Shown here in pieces: positions 17,819-27,034 of a DNA stretch of 64,000 nt. Each line of letters begins with the position of its first letter. Position 1 is the first letter of the stretch. The notes below the pieces were generated by a model. The model saw nothing but the letters and a program-made list of their open reading frames with translations. It was not told the origin of the DNA and searched no databases. The position numbers and the translations under genes were made by a program. The DNA comes from DASXRA01 sp963737425 (GTDB lineage: Bacteria; Actinomycetota; Actinomycetes; Mycobacteriales; Jatrophihabitantaceae), in the NCBI GenBank assembly GCA_963737425.1, contig CAVTSX010000003.1, positions 248,001 to 312,000 on the forward strand, in the 5' to 3' direction.

Positions 17819-20800
17819 TCAGTGGCAGGTGCGGGTCGTCTGCAGGGCGAAGTCGGACGTGGTGGTCAGGCCTGCCCGGAGCTGCACGGTGCGCGTCTGC
17901 GGCCGCCAGGAGTCGCCCGTGGCGATGAGCGTGAGCGGGTTGTTGCGGCTGTCGAGCCAGTAGCCGTAATGACCGGAGCCGTCGGTGACGAGACTGACGT
18001 TGCCCGCCCACGAGTCGACCTGGACGACCGCGCCGGCCAGCGGTGTCGCGGAGCCGTCGCAGTTCACCCCGGTGACCAGCCCGGTGATCTTGCCCCACTT
18101 CTTGGGCGGCGTGACGTTCATGGTCACGGAGATGTCGCCCGGGTCGTAGGGCGTGTCCTCGCCGACCGCCAAGGTAGCCGTGAGCGTTCCGGGCTGCGTG
18201 ATGGTGGCCGCAGCGGCGTCGAACGTGACCGACGCGGTCACCGACTTCCCGGGCGCGACGGTGAACTGGTTCGGGCTGTCGGCCACCCACGGCACGTCGG
18301 CGGCCCCGCCGCACTGGTCCAGTCCCGGCAGCACTTCGGTGTTGGGCGCCGGGCTGAAGTACCCGGCGGTACCGCCGATCTTGTAGAAACCGCAGGCGCT
18401 GCCGCCCCGGTAGGTGGGATAGGTCGAGTTCGGCAGGGTCGTCCAGGTGTCGGTCTTCGGGTCGTAGCCGAAGCTCTGGTTGGTCAGGACGTGGCTGTAC
18501 TGGGTCAGGCCACCCGACACGACGAACTGGTCGCCGACCGCGGCGTAGCCCGAACCCCACAGGTCGATGGGCAGGCTCGCCACCTGCGACCAGTGATTCG
18601 TCGCCGGGTCGTAGGCGTACGTCGAGGTGTAGCTGCTGGCCTGGTAGGTGCCGCCCGTGCAGTACAGCGTGGCGCCGATGCCGCCGCACGATTCCCAGGA
18701 CACCGGCTTCGGGTAGGGCGCGACGGTGGCCCAGGTGTCGGCGGACGGGTCGTAGGCGAATGCGTCGGCCGTGCCGCAGTCGGTGGTGCAGCCGCCGACC
18801 ACGTAGATCTTGCCGCCGACGACGCCCACCCCGGCGCCGGCAAAGGCGGCGGGCACGGCCCGTCCGGCGCTCCAGGTGTTGGTCGCCGGGTCGTACACGT
18901 CGGTCTGCGGAATGGTCGCACCCGTCTCGTCCCATCCGCCGATGGCGTACAGGTGTCCGCGGACGAAGGCGACGGCCGGCTTCTGCCGGGGGTGCGGCAT
19001 CGGCGCGATCGCCGTCCACGACTGGGTCGCGGGCGCGTAGGCGTACGCGTCGGCCACGACCTGCCCCGGGCTGGTGATGCCGCCGACGGAGTAGATCGTG
19101 CCGTCGCCGTATGCGGCCGAGTTGTCCATGATCGGCGTCGGGTAGCTCGTGACCGGTTGCCAGGGCGCGGCGTCCGGCACGGCAGCGGAGGAGGCGGCGC
19201 GGACCGTCCCGGTGCGCAGCGGGCTGTAGTTGCCGTCCACGAGGTGCACCGGCGCACCCTGCTTTTCGGCCAACTGCTGGAAGCCACCGGACTGCTCGCC
19301 GAGGCTGACCGTTGCCGGAGCGCTGCCGGTGTTGGTGATCGTCACCTTCTTGGTCGTATTGGCGCCCATCACCTGCGTGCTCTGCAGGGCGGACGCACTC
19401 AGCGCCAACCGCCCGGCGGCGAGCGCGAAGTCGTGCCTGGTCGTGTAGTCGGCGGCGACCGAGACCGTGGCGGTGCGCTGCTGGTAGAAGCGTCCCGAGG
19501 CGGCGGCCAGCGACTGCGCGCCCGCCGGGGCGAACATCCAGTAGAGGCCGTCGCCAACGCCGGGGTCGTCCGGCGTCGCAATCGTGGTGGCGGCTCGCGA
19601 ACCAGTGACGGTGGCGTCGACGAGTCCGTCGCCAGTGTTCTGGTCGGTCACCGTGCCGACCACGAGCCCGCCGGGCGTCGGCGTGCACGTCCGGGTACCG
19701 ACGAAGACGTCGTCGACCTGCCACCACTCGTCCCAGACACCGGTGTAATGGAAGCGGACGCGCACGTCGGAGTGGCCGGCCGCCTGCGGCACACCGAGCA
19801 CGACAACGCGGGGGCCGGACTGGCTCGACGTCTGGTGCCAGACGTTCTGCCACGTCGTGCCACCGTCCACCGACAGGTCGACGTCGGCGCTCGCGCTCTC
19901 ACCGAGGTCCTCGAGGTCCGTGCTGAATCCGAGGGTCGGCGACGCATTGCCGGACAGGTCGGCCGGCGGGGAAACCAGTTCGGTGTCCTTGGCGTCCTGG
20001 ATGCCCTCGAACTCGCCGTCGATGCTGGCGAATGTGCCGGTGCCGCCGGTGTGATTGCCCCGATGGCCGGCGTCGTCGAAGCGCCAGACGTGGCCCGAGC
20101 CGTTGTCGTCGCGAACCGTCCAGCCGGTCGGCGCGCTGGTGGCGTCGAACGGTTCGTACAGCCCGTCGTAGTGGTACGCGTACCCCGGGGCGGTGCAGGT
20201 CGCCGGGTCGACGGCAACGCTGAGGTCGGCCGTGGTGTCCGCGTCTCCGACCTGGACGGTTCGGGTCACCGCCGGGTAGCCCGCGTACACCGGGTCGACG
20301 TCGAGGGTCTCGTCGTGCCCGCGCGGCACGCTGATGTCGTAGTGCCCGGTGTCCGGGTCGCTGAAGAACGTGCCGCCCGGCATTCCCCGAACGCTGATCT
20401 TCGCGTACACCGGCCAGCCGTGGCCGGACGCGTCGGTCACCGTGCCGGTGAGCGACACCGAGGGCGTGGCCGTCAGCGCGAAGTCCTGCGTCGTGCTCGC
20501 CTGCGCGCGCACGGATACCGCGGACGCGGTTGACGGGTCGTGCCCGAACGACGTTGCCGTGACGTCGTGGCTGCCCACGGCGAGCGGCAGGTCGTAGTGC
20601 CCCTGCGCGTCGGTGCTGACCGTCGTCCCGTCGGCTGCGACCGACGCACCGGCCAACGCTCTGCCGGTCGCTTCGTCGGTGACGGTGCCGGTCACGTCGC
20701 CGTGTCGATCGGGTGCCTCGAAGGCGAGGACGCCGCGCGGCGTGCCCAGTCCGGTCGGCGCGTCGTAGCCCGGCTCGGCGGTACACAGGTACGAGCCGTC

Positions 20801-21910
20801 GCAGAACCCGGTGCTGCCCGAGGTGACGTCGGTGAGCGCGGCGGGCGCGGCGTACAGGTACGACTTGGGCTGGCCGGTAACCGGGCCGGCGAGGGCATAG
20901 ATGCCCGCCACGATCGCGGCGGCACCGCTCGTGCCGCCCATGACCGACCAGCCGCCGGCCTCGTAGCTGTTGTAGACGGCGACGCCGGTCTGCGGGTCGG
21001 CCACCGCCGAGACGTCCGCCGCGGTGGTGCCCGAACATCCGGCGTCGTGCTGGAACGCGGGTTTCGGCTCGTAGGCGGAACAACCGCTGCCCGCCTGCGA
21101 CCACGCGGACTCGTCCCAGCCCCGCTGCGAGCCGGGATCGCGGGTGAGGCTGGTGCCGCCGACCGCCGTGACGTAAGGCGATACGCCGGGGTACGGAATG
21201 CCGGTCCCGTTGCTGTAGCCGTAGTCGCCCGACGGCGCCGTGATCGCGACGCCCGGGTGGTTGAAGTACGCCTGGTCGAACGTGGCCTCGTCCGGCTCCT
21301 CGAACCCGACGGCGGCGTCGACGACACTGGTGGCGCCCAGGCCGACCGCGGTGTTGAGTCCGGCGCCCAGGCTCTGTATCTGCGTGCTGTCGGACTCGAC
21401 GAGCAGCAGGTGGCACGACGGGCAGACCGCGCCGGCCAGGTCGAGATCCATCGAGATCACGGCGGCCCAGTAGTCGTTCGACTCGGGATAGCTGGTGCCG
21501 CCGCGCTGATCGACCCGGGCGAAGCAGCCGTTCGCCGCCGAGCATTCCGGCAGGCCGTACTGCTGGCGGTACACGGCGAGGTCGGCCTCGGCCTGCGGGT
21601 CGTCGAACGCCGCGATGACCGCGATGGTCGGGCTGGTGGCGGATTCGGGCAGTTGATAGGCGGCGTGCAGGTCGGCCGGGCCGTAGCCCGCGGGCGCGTC
21701 CTTCGGCGTGACGCCGGTGTGGCTGGTGACGTCGGTGCGAATGGCTGCCGAGCAGGTCGCCGCACCGGGATGCGCAGGCTTCGGGCACAGTTCGCGCACG
21801 TGCGGGGTCGGCGAAGGTGCGCCGTGCGCCGCGGGCGCGGCGGCGACTGTGCCGGTGAGGGCACCGGCTACGACGGCGATCGCGCAGCCGAGGGCACGAA
21901 GTCTGGTCAT
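17819..21910 (-). CDS. Secreted S53-like (sedolisin) protein with Kelch tail; catalytic Glu replaced
   Basis: 1363 residues. Signal peptide (~1-31), S53 domain (~40-400), carboxypeptidase-regulatory-like repeats, a jelly-roll region (~600-760), another regulatory-like domain, an Ig-like region, Kelch repeats with repeated Gly-Gly turns, and a final regulatory-like domain ending in Cys-His. Ser328 in MGGTSGAAA, Asp155 and Asp229 fit the sedolisin Ser, Asp and oxyanion Asp. The Glu expected four residues before Asp155 is Val151, whereas the neighbouring paralogue has Glu. This copy may be a pseudo-protease. ATG overlaps the upstream paralogue stop by 4 bp, so the pair is translationally coupled. 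Confidence 0.85.
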   Translation of the reverse strand: MTRLRALGCAIAVVAGALTGTVAAAPAAHGAPSPTPHVRELCPKPAHPGAATCSAAIRTDVTSHTGVTPKDAPAGYGPADLHAAYQLPESATSPTIAVIAAFDDPQAEADLAVYRQQYGLPECSAANGCFARVDQRGGTSYPESNDYWAAVISMDLDLAGAVCPSCHLLLVESDSTQIQSLGAGLNTAVGLGATSVVDAAVGFEEPDEATFDQAYFNHPGVAITAPSGDYGYSNGTGIPYPGVSPYVTAVGGTSLTRDPGSQRGWDESAWSQAGSGCSAYEPKPAFQHDAGCSGTTAADVSAVADPQTGVAVYNSYEAGGWSVMGGTSGAAAIVAGIYALAGPVTGQPKSYLYAAPAALTDVTSGSTGFCDGSYLCTAEPGYDAPTGLGTPRGVLAFEAPDRHGDVTGTVTDEATGRALAGASVAADGTTVSTDAQGHYDLPLAVGSHDVTATSFGHDPSTASAVSVRAQASTTQDFALTATPSVSLTGTVTDASGHGWPVYAKISVRGMPGGTFFSDPDTGHYDISVPRGHDETLDVDPVYAGYPAVTRTVQVGDADTTADLSVAVDPATCTAPGYAYHYDGLYEPFDATSAPTGWTVRDDNGSGHVWRFDDAGHRGNHTGGTGTFASIDGEFEGIQDAKDTELVSPPADLSGNASPTLGFSTDLEDLGESASADVDLSVDGGTTWQNVWHQTSSQSGPRVVVLGVPQAAGHSDVRVRFHYTGVWDEWWQVDDVFVGTRTCTPTPGGLVVGTVTDQNTGDGLVDATVTGSRAATTIATPDDPGVGDGLYWMFAPAGAQSLAAASGRFYQQRTATVSVAADYTTRHDFALAAGRLALSASALQSTQVMGANTTKKVTITNTGSAPATVSLGEQSGGFQQLAEKQGAPVHLVDGNYSPLRTGTVRAASSAAVPDAAPWQPVTSYPTPIMDNSAAYGDGTIYSVGGITSPGQVVADAYAYAPATQSWTAIAPMPHPRQKPAVAFVRGHLYAIGGWDETGATIPQTDVYDPATNTWSAGRAVPAAFAGAGVGVVGGKIYVVGGCTTDCGTADAFAYDPSADTWATVAPYPKPVSWESCGGIGATLYCTGGTYQASSYTSTYAYDPATNHWSQVASLPIDLWGSGYAAVGDQFVVSGGLTQYSHVLTNQSFGYDPKTDTWTTLPNSTYPTYRGGSACGFYKIGGTAGYFSPAPNTEVLPGLDQCGGAADVPWVADSPNQFTVAPGKSVTASVTFDAAAATITQPGTLTATLAVGEDTPYDPGDISVTMNVTPPKKWGKITGLVTGVNCDGSATPLAGAVVQVDSWAGNVSLVTDGSGHYGYWLDSRNNPLTLIATGDSWRPQTRTVQLRAGLTTTSDFALQTTRTCH

Positions 21911-24900
21911 CCACAGCTCCGCAGAGGTTGGAGGGTGAAGTCGGCGGTCGTGACCTGCCCGGCGCTGATGCGCGCCGTGGTGGTCCGCGGCTGCCAGCCG
22001 GAGGCGGCCACGATCAGCGTCAACGGGTTGTTCCGCTTGTCGAGCCAGAGCCCGTACCGGCCGCCGGGGTCGGTGGACAGCAGGTAGTCGGCCGCCCATC
22101 CGTCGACCTCGACGGTGGCTCCGGGCAGCGGTGAGGTCGTGCCGTCGCACGCCGAGCCGAGCACGGTGCCCGTGATCTTGCCCCACGTCTTCGGCGGCGA
22201 AGCCGTCAACGTGACGTTCAACGGGGGCTGTGCGTAGGGCGTATCGGTGCTGATCGCCAACTCGGCGTCATACGTGCCGGGCTGGGAGATCGAGGCGTCG
22301 CCGGCGTCGAACGTCAGGGTCACCGTCGCGCTCGCCCCGGGAGCCAGCGTCGTCGAGCCGGTGCTCTCGGCCAGCCAGCCGACGTCGAAGTTACCGGCGC
22401 AGTCGCTGTATCCGGGTAGCTGCTCGCCGCCGGCGATGGGCGTCGAGCCACCGGTCGAGCCGCCGACCCGGTACAGCCCGCACGTGCTCGAGGCGCGGTA
22501 GACGGCCTGGTTCGCGTTGGGCAACGCGTCCCAGACGTCGTTGTCCGGGTCGTAGCCGAAGCCCTGGTTGGTCAGCTGCGTCTCGTGCTGGGTCACTCCC
22601 CCGGTCACGAGCAGCCGGTTGTCAGCGACCGCATAGCCCATCGCCGCCAGCTCGATCGGCAGCGACGCGATGCGCGTCCACCGATCGGTGGTCGGGTCGT
22701 ACCCGAACGCGTCGGTACTCTCGCCCGTCGTCGTCTGCCCGCCCGCGCAGTCGATGTGGCCGTACAGCGTTCCGCAGGCCAGCCAGGAGGTCGGCTCGGC
22801 GTACGGGGCGGCGGTGGTCCAGGAGTTCGCCGCCGGGTCGTACACCTGAACCTCGGTGTGACCGCAGTTGACCGGGTCGCATCCGCCGACCAGGTAGAGC
22901 CGCGCGTCGTAGACGGCCACACCCGACGCCGCCAGTGCCGTCGGCACGTCCGCGCCGAGTGACCAGGTGTCAGACGCCGGGTCGTAGACCTCCAGGTGCG
23001 CGACGGTCGCGCCGGTGCCGTCCCAGCCACCAACCACGTAGATCTTGCCGTTGATCCAGGCCGCCGCGGCTCGTTCGCGCGCGTACCGCATAGCTGCGAT
23101 CGGCTCCCACGTGTGCGCGTCCGGACCGTAGACGTAGGCTCGCGCGACGTCGCCGGTGCCGTCGTATCCACCGACCGAATAGACCTTGCCACTGTTCGGG
23201 TCGGTGACGGTGGCCTCGTCCATGATCGGCGTCGGGTAGTCGGCGATGGGCGTCCACGGCGGGTCGTACGGAGTCGCGCCGGCGACGCTTGCCCGCGCTG
23301 TGGCACGAGCGTGCGATGCCAGGCTGAAGTTGCCGGCGACGAGACGCCGCGGTGCCGCCGACCGGGCCTGCTCGCTGAACGAGCCCGGCTCCTCGCCGAA
23401 CTGCGCGGTCGCCGGTGCGGTACCGGTGTTGGTAACCCGGAACGTCGCCGTGGTGGTCGTGCCCATGCGCGCGCTGACCGACACCTTGGCGGAACTGACG
23501 GCCAGCCGGCCCGCGGGCAGCACGAAGTCGGCACGCGTAGCCCAGTCCGCGGCAACGTCGATGTCGCGATGCTGGCCGGTGTAGCGCGCAATGGCCGCGC
23601 CGACCGGCTGCGAACCGGGCGCGGTGAACAGCGTGTAGACGCCGCCGTCGGCCGGGTCGCCCGGCGCCGGTCCGGTGGTCGCCTCTGCGCCGCCGGCCCC
23701 GCCCGCGCTGATCGTCGCGCCGTCCACGCCGTCGCCGGTGTTCTGGTCGGTGACCCGGCCGATGAGCAGCCCGCCGGGGATCGCGTCGCAGCTGCGGTTG
23801 CCGACGAAGACGTCGTCGAGCAGCCACATCGCGTAGCCGCCGGTGTAGTGGAACCGCACCTGCACCTGCGCGTGACCGGCCGCCTGCGGCAGCGCGACGA
23901 TGACCAGCTGCGGACCGGGCAGGCCCGGGTAGCCGTCTTTCTGCCACACGTTTTGCCACGTCGCGCCGCCGTCGATGCTGGCATCGACGCCCGCCGTGGA
24001 GTCGAACGCGCCCTGCAGGTCGGTATGGAACTGGACGATCGGGCTGGCGTCACCGCTCATGTCGACGACCGGGCTGACCAGCGACGTGTCCTCGTCGCCG
24101 TCATCGCGCGAGTCCGCGATCGCGAACCCGCCGCTGCCACCGGTGGTATTGGAGCGGGACGGGTCGGTGAACCGCCATCCCGGGGCGCCGCCCTGAACCG
24201 TCCAGCCGTCCGGGGTCGACGGGCCGTCGAAGCCTTGCGAATCGCCCGCGTAGTCGAAGCGGTAGCCGGGCGCGCTGCACGTCGTGGCGTCGACCGGCAC
24301 CACGAAGTCGTGCTGCACCGCAGTGCTGCCGACGCCGACCTGCTCGTCAACGGCGCGGTATCCGGCGTAGGCAGCGCTCACGTCGACCTGGTACGTGGTG
24401 CCCTGCAACACGGTCAGGCGGTAATGGCCGGTGGCCGGATCGCTGTAGGCCACGGCGGGCGTGCCGGGCACCGACACCTTCGCTGCGAGCGGCCAGTGGT
24501 GGCTCGAGCCGTCGGTGACCGTGCCGCTGATCGTGGCCGTAGGCAAGGCGGTCAGCCCGATGTCGACGGCCGTCGTCTGGTTCTCGCTGACGGCCACGCC
24601 CGGCACCGTCTTCGTGGCGTACCCGAACTTCGTCGCGGTGAGGTCGTAGCTGCCGACCGGGACGGCGAGGCTGTAATGCCCTGCGCTGTCGGTTGTCGTC
24701 TCGTGTGCGTCGATCTCGATCTGCACCCCGGACACTGGTGCGCCAGAGGCGGCATCGGTGACCGAGCCGGAGACCGTCCCATGTGCAGCCATCGCGAACG
24801 CGCCGATCCCGGCCGGGGTGCCGAGTCCGGTCGGTCCGTCGTAGGCCGGTCCGGCCGTGCACAGGTAGGCCGGGCTGCACGAGCCGTTGCTGCCCTGCGT

Positions 24901-26028
24901 GACGTCGTTGATCGCAGCAGTGGCGTCATACGGATACGACGACGGGTTGCTGCCGGCCCCTGGCGTGCCGGCTAGCGCGTAGGTCGAGGCGATGATCGGG
25001 GCTGCGGCGCTCGTTCCGCCGAACACGGCCCAGCCGCCGCCGGTCTGGTAGCTGTCATAGACGGCCACCCCGGTGCCCGGATCGGCCACCGCTGCCACGT
25101 CAGCGACAGCCTTGTCCGCGCACCCGGAGTCTGTCTGCCAGGCGGGTTTGGGCTCATACGCCGAGCAACCGCTGCCGGCGCCGTCCCACGCCGTCTCGGT
25201 CCAGCCACGAGAACTCGAGTCGCGAACCAGCGACGTCCCGCCGACCGCCGTGACGAACGGGGACGAGGCCGGATAGGCCACGCCGTAACCTCCGTCGCCG
25301 GTGCTGGCGGTGATCGCCACGCCGGGATGCTGGAAATACTGCGTGTCCCAGGACGTCTCGGCGGGGTCCTCGCGGGCCCCATAGCTGTTCGAGACGAACT
25401 TCGCGCCGAGGTCGGTCGCCTCGTCGACGGCCAGGCCGAGGTTCTGGATCGAGTTGTCGTCGGCCTCGACGAGCAGGATGTGGCACGCGGGGCACGCCGC
25501 CGAGACCATGTCGAGGTCGAGCGAGATCTCCTGCGACCAGTCCCCGCGCGGGATGGGGTAGTTGGCGTCGCCGCGCTGGCTGACCTTGCGCAGGCACCCG
25601 TTGGCGGTGGTACACGCGGGCAGGCCGTACTGCGCGCGGTAGACGGCGAGATCGGCCTCGGCGTTCGGGTCGTCGTAGGCGTCGACGATCGCCACCGTCT
25701 GCCCCTCGCTGCCCGCGGGCAGGTCATAGGCGCTCTGCACGTCGGCCGGACCGTAACCGGGCGGACTCGCGAGCGGCGCCGCATGGGACGCCACGTCGGT
25801 GCGGCGCACAGCGAAGCAGGCGGCATAACCGGCCTTGCTCGCGTTTGCGCATGCGTGCTGGGTCGGGTGTGCGGTACTCGCTGCCCGGCCGGGCGTCGGC
25901 GCGGGAGGCTTGGCCCCGGCGACCGAGGGCATCGCCATCAGCAGCGCGAGCACGGCGGCGGCCCCTACCCGAAACAACGGGCGGCGCACCCGGATCCGCG
26001 CCAGCGACCCTCGAGTAGGCACGAGCAT
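21907..26028 (-). CDS. Secreted S53 (sedolisin-family) serine-carboxyl peptidase with Kelch tail
   Basis: 1373-residue exported protein, paralogous along its whole length to the next gene. It has an N-terminal Arg-rich signal peptide (~1-39), S53 domain (~45-410), regulatory-like beta domains, jelly-roll domain, Ig-like segment, Kelch propeller (~950-1200) and terminal regulatory-like domain. All sedolisin catalytic positions are visible: Glu167 and Asp171 in QEISLDLDM, Asp245 in ASTGDGG and Ser340 in GGTSAAAP. I chose the ATG at 26028 because TTGGAGGATCAG directly precedes it; an in-frame ATG 21 bases upstream lies before this ribosome site. Substrate unknown; the Kelch propeller could bind glycans or proteins. 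Confidence 0.88.
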   Translation of the reverse strand: MLVPTRGSLARIRVRRPLFRVGAAAVLALLMAMPSVAGAKPPAPTPGRAASTAHPTQHACANASKAGYAACFAVRRTDVASHAAPLASPPGYGPADVQSAYDLPAGSEGQTVAIVDAYDDPNAEADLAVYRAQYGLPACTTANGCLRKVSQRGDANYPIPRGDWSQEISLDLDMVSAACPACHILLVEADDNSIQNLGLAVDEATDLGAKFVSNSYGAREDPAETSWDTQYFQHPGVAITASTGDGGYGVAYPASSPFVTAVGGTSLVRDSSSRGWTETAWDGAGSGCSAYEPKPAWQTDSGCADKAVADVAAVADPGTGVAVYDSYQTGGGWAVFGGTSAAAPIIASTYALAGTPGAGSNPSSYPYDATAAINDVTQGSNGSCSPAYLCTAGPAYDGPTGLGTPAGIGAFAMAAHGTVSGSVTDAASGAPVSGVQIEIDAHETTTDSAGHYSLAVPVGSYDLTATKFGYATKTVPGVAVSENQTTAVDIGLTALPTATISGTVTDGSSHHWPLAAKVSVPGTPAVAYSDPATGHYRLTVLQGTTYQVDVSAAYAGYRAVDEQVGVGSTAVQHDFVVPVDATTCSAPGYRFDYAGDSQGFDGPSTPDGWTVQGGAPGWRFTDPSRSNTTGGSGGFAIADSRDDGDEDTSLVSPVVDMSGDASPIVQFHTDLQGAFDSTAGVDASIDGGATWQNVWQKDGYPGLPGPQLVIVALPQAAGHAQVQVRFHYTGGYAMWLLDDVFVGNRSCDAIPGGLLIGRVTDQNTGDGVDGATISAGGAGGAEATTGPAPGDPADGGVYTLFTAPGSQPVGAAIARYTGQHRDIDVAADWATRADFVLPAGRLAVSSAKVSVSARMGTTTTATFRVTNTGTAPATAQFGEEPGSFSEQARSAAPRRLVAGNFSLASHARATARASVAGATPYDPPWTPIADYPTPIMDEATVTDPNSGKVYSVGGYDGTGDVARAYVYGPDAHTWEPIAAMRYARERAAAAWINGKIYVVGGWDGTGATVAHLEVYDPASDTWSLGADVPTALAASGVAVYDARLYLVGGCDPVNCGHTEVQVYDPAANSWTTAAPYAEPTSWLACGTLYGHIDCAGGQTTTGESTDAFGYDPTTDRWTRIASLPIELAAMGYAVADNRLLVTGGVTQHETQLTNQGFGYDPDNDVWDALPNANQAVYRASSTCGLYRVGGSTGGSTPIAGGEQLPGYSDCAGNFDVGWLAESTGSTTLAPGASATVTLTFDAGDASISQPGTYDAELAISTDTPYAQPPLNVTLTASPPKTWGKITGTVLGSACDGTTSPLPGATVEVDGWAADYLLSTDPGGRYGLWLDKRNNPLTLIVAASGWQPRTTTARISAGQVTTADFTLQPLRSCG

Positions 26029-26383
26029 CTGATCCTCCAAGAACGGCACGACCGATATGCCGACACCGAGACGTGCTAGGTCGCCGGCATGGCCGAAAGA
26101 GGCGGGAGCGCGGACCCGTGATCCGCCAGCGGAAAGTTAGCGAGTCAACGCATACCGCGAGAAGGCCTCAGGCTGGCTGATAGGTGCCATCGTCACCCTC
26201 CGGCCACCTGGCCGATCGGTATGGTCACCGCGAACGCCAGGCGCTGCCAGCACCGCAGGATCGGACGAGCCGATAGACGCATCAATCCCCGGGCCCACCG
26301 GGCCACTGCCGCTGACGGGCGAGCGGACGGTTCCCGGCATCTGGCATGAGAACTACTGGCTGCGGCGGCATGAGGCGGCGTAT
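26029..26383. other. 355-base spacer with coding-like 5' extension of the methyltransferase
   Basis: Divergent region between the S53 operon and the methyltransferase. From about 26240 to 26383 the methyltransferase frame is open and encodes residues expected at the N-terminus of Rv3030-type enzymes (PLPLTGERTVPGIWHENYW), but no ATG, GTG or TTG occurs in that frame back to the stop codon at 26138-26140. I see no clear promoter, terminator or RNA gene here. Confidence 0.6.
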
Positions 26384-27034
26384 GTGTTCCTGCTTCAGTA
26401 CGTGCGCGGCCAGACGGTGCTCGAGGTCGGATGTGGCGAGGGCTACGGCACGGCCTTGCTGGCGGGTGCGGCACGGCGGCTGGTCGCGCTCGACTACGAC
26501 GCGCCGACAATCACCCACGCCGCCGCGCGTTACCGCGACGCCACGTTCGTGCGAGCCAACCTCGCCGCCCTACCGGTGCGGTCGGCGGCATTCGACGTGC
26601 TGGCGTCATTGCAGGTGATCGAGCACGTGTGGGATCACGGCCAGTTCGTCGCCGAATGCGTGCGCGCGCTGCGCCCCGGCGGCCGGCTGCTGATCAGCAC
26701 GCCGAATCGGCTCACCTTCTCACCGGGTCACGACAGCCCGGTGAACCCGTTCCACACCCACGAGTTCGTCGCCGACGAGCTGGCCGAGCTGCTCCGCCGC
26801 GGCGGGGCCGACATCGAAGCCATGTTCGGGCTGCGCGCCGGCGACCGGCTTCGGGGCCTGGACGGAATCCACGGCGGCTCGTTCACCGGCGCCCAGCTCG
26901 CAGCGCCTCCCGAGGAGTGGCGCCCCGAGCTAGCCCGTGACGTGGCCGGCGTCCGTACCGCCGACTTCGTGATTGCCGGCGAGCGGCTCGGCAGCTGTCT
27001 CGACCTCGTCGCGATCGCGCGGCGACCACGGTGA
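26384..27034 (+). CDS. SAM-dependent methyltransferase, Rv3030-like; N-terminus without canonical start
   Basis: Class I methyltransferase: motif I is VLEVGCGEGYG, motif II ends in ALDYD, and TPNRLTFSPGHDSPVNPFH is a strong signature of the mycobacterial Rv3030 family, linked to methylglucose lipopolysaccharide. The only normal start codon is the GTG at 26384, which would cut off the conserved LTGERTVPG and ENYWLRRHEAAY segments that are encoded just upstream in the same frame. The true product therefore begins upstream from an unusual codon, or the gene is damaged. Its last 105 bases overlap a convergent gene. A glycosyltransferase stump of the same known cluster lies 0.6 kb downstream. Confidence 0.75.
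   Translation: MFLLQYVRGQTVLEVGCGEGYGTALLAGAARRLVALDYDAPTITHAAARYRDATFVRANLAALPVRSAAFDVLASLQVIEHVWDHGQFVAECVRALRPGGRLLISTPNRLTFSPGHDSPVNPFHTHEFVADELAELLRRGGADIEAMFGLRAGDRLRGLDGIHGGSFTGAQLAAPPEEWRPELARDVAGVRTADFVIAGERLGSCLDLVAIARRPR

Noticed and set aside
17822..20533. 903-codon plus-strand reading frame antisense to the S53 gene
   Set aside because: Low-complexity Arg/Val/Gly translation with no domain; the minus strand has a signal peptide, S53 motifs and Kelch repeats.
26221..26350. ATG at 26221 as methyltransferase start
   Set aside because: It is in a different frame from the conserved N-terminal residues, so it would need a frameshift and has no ribosome site.
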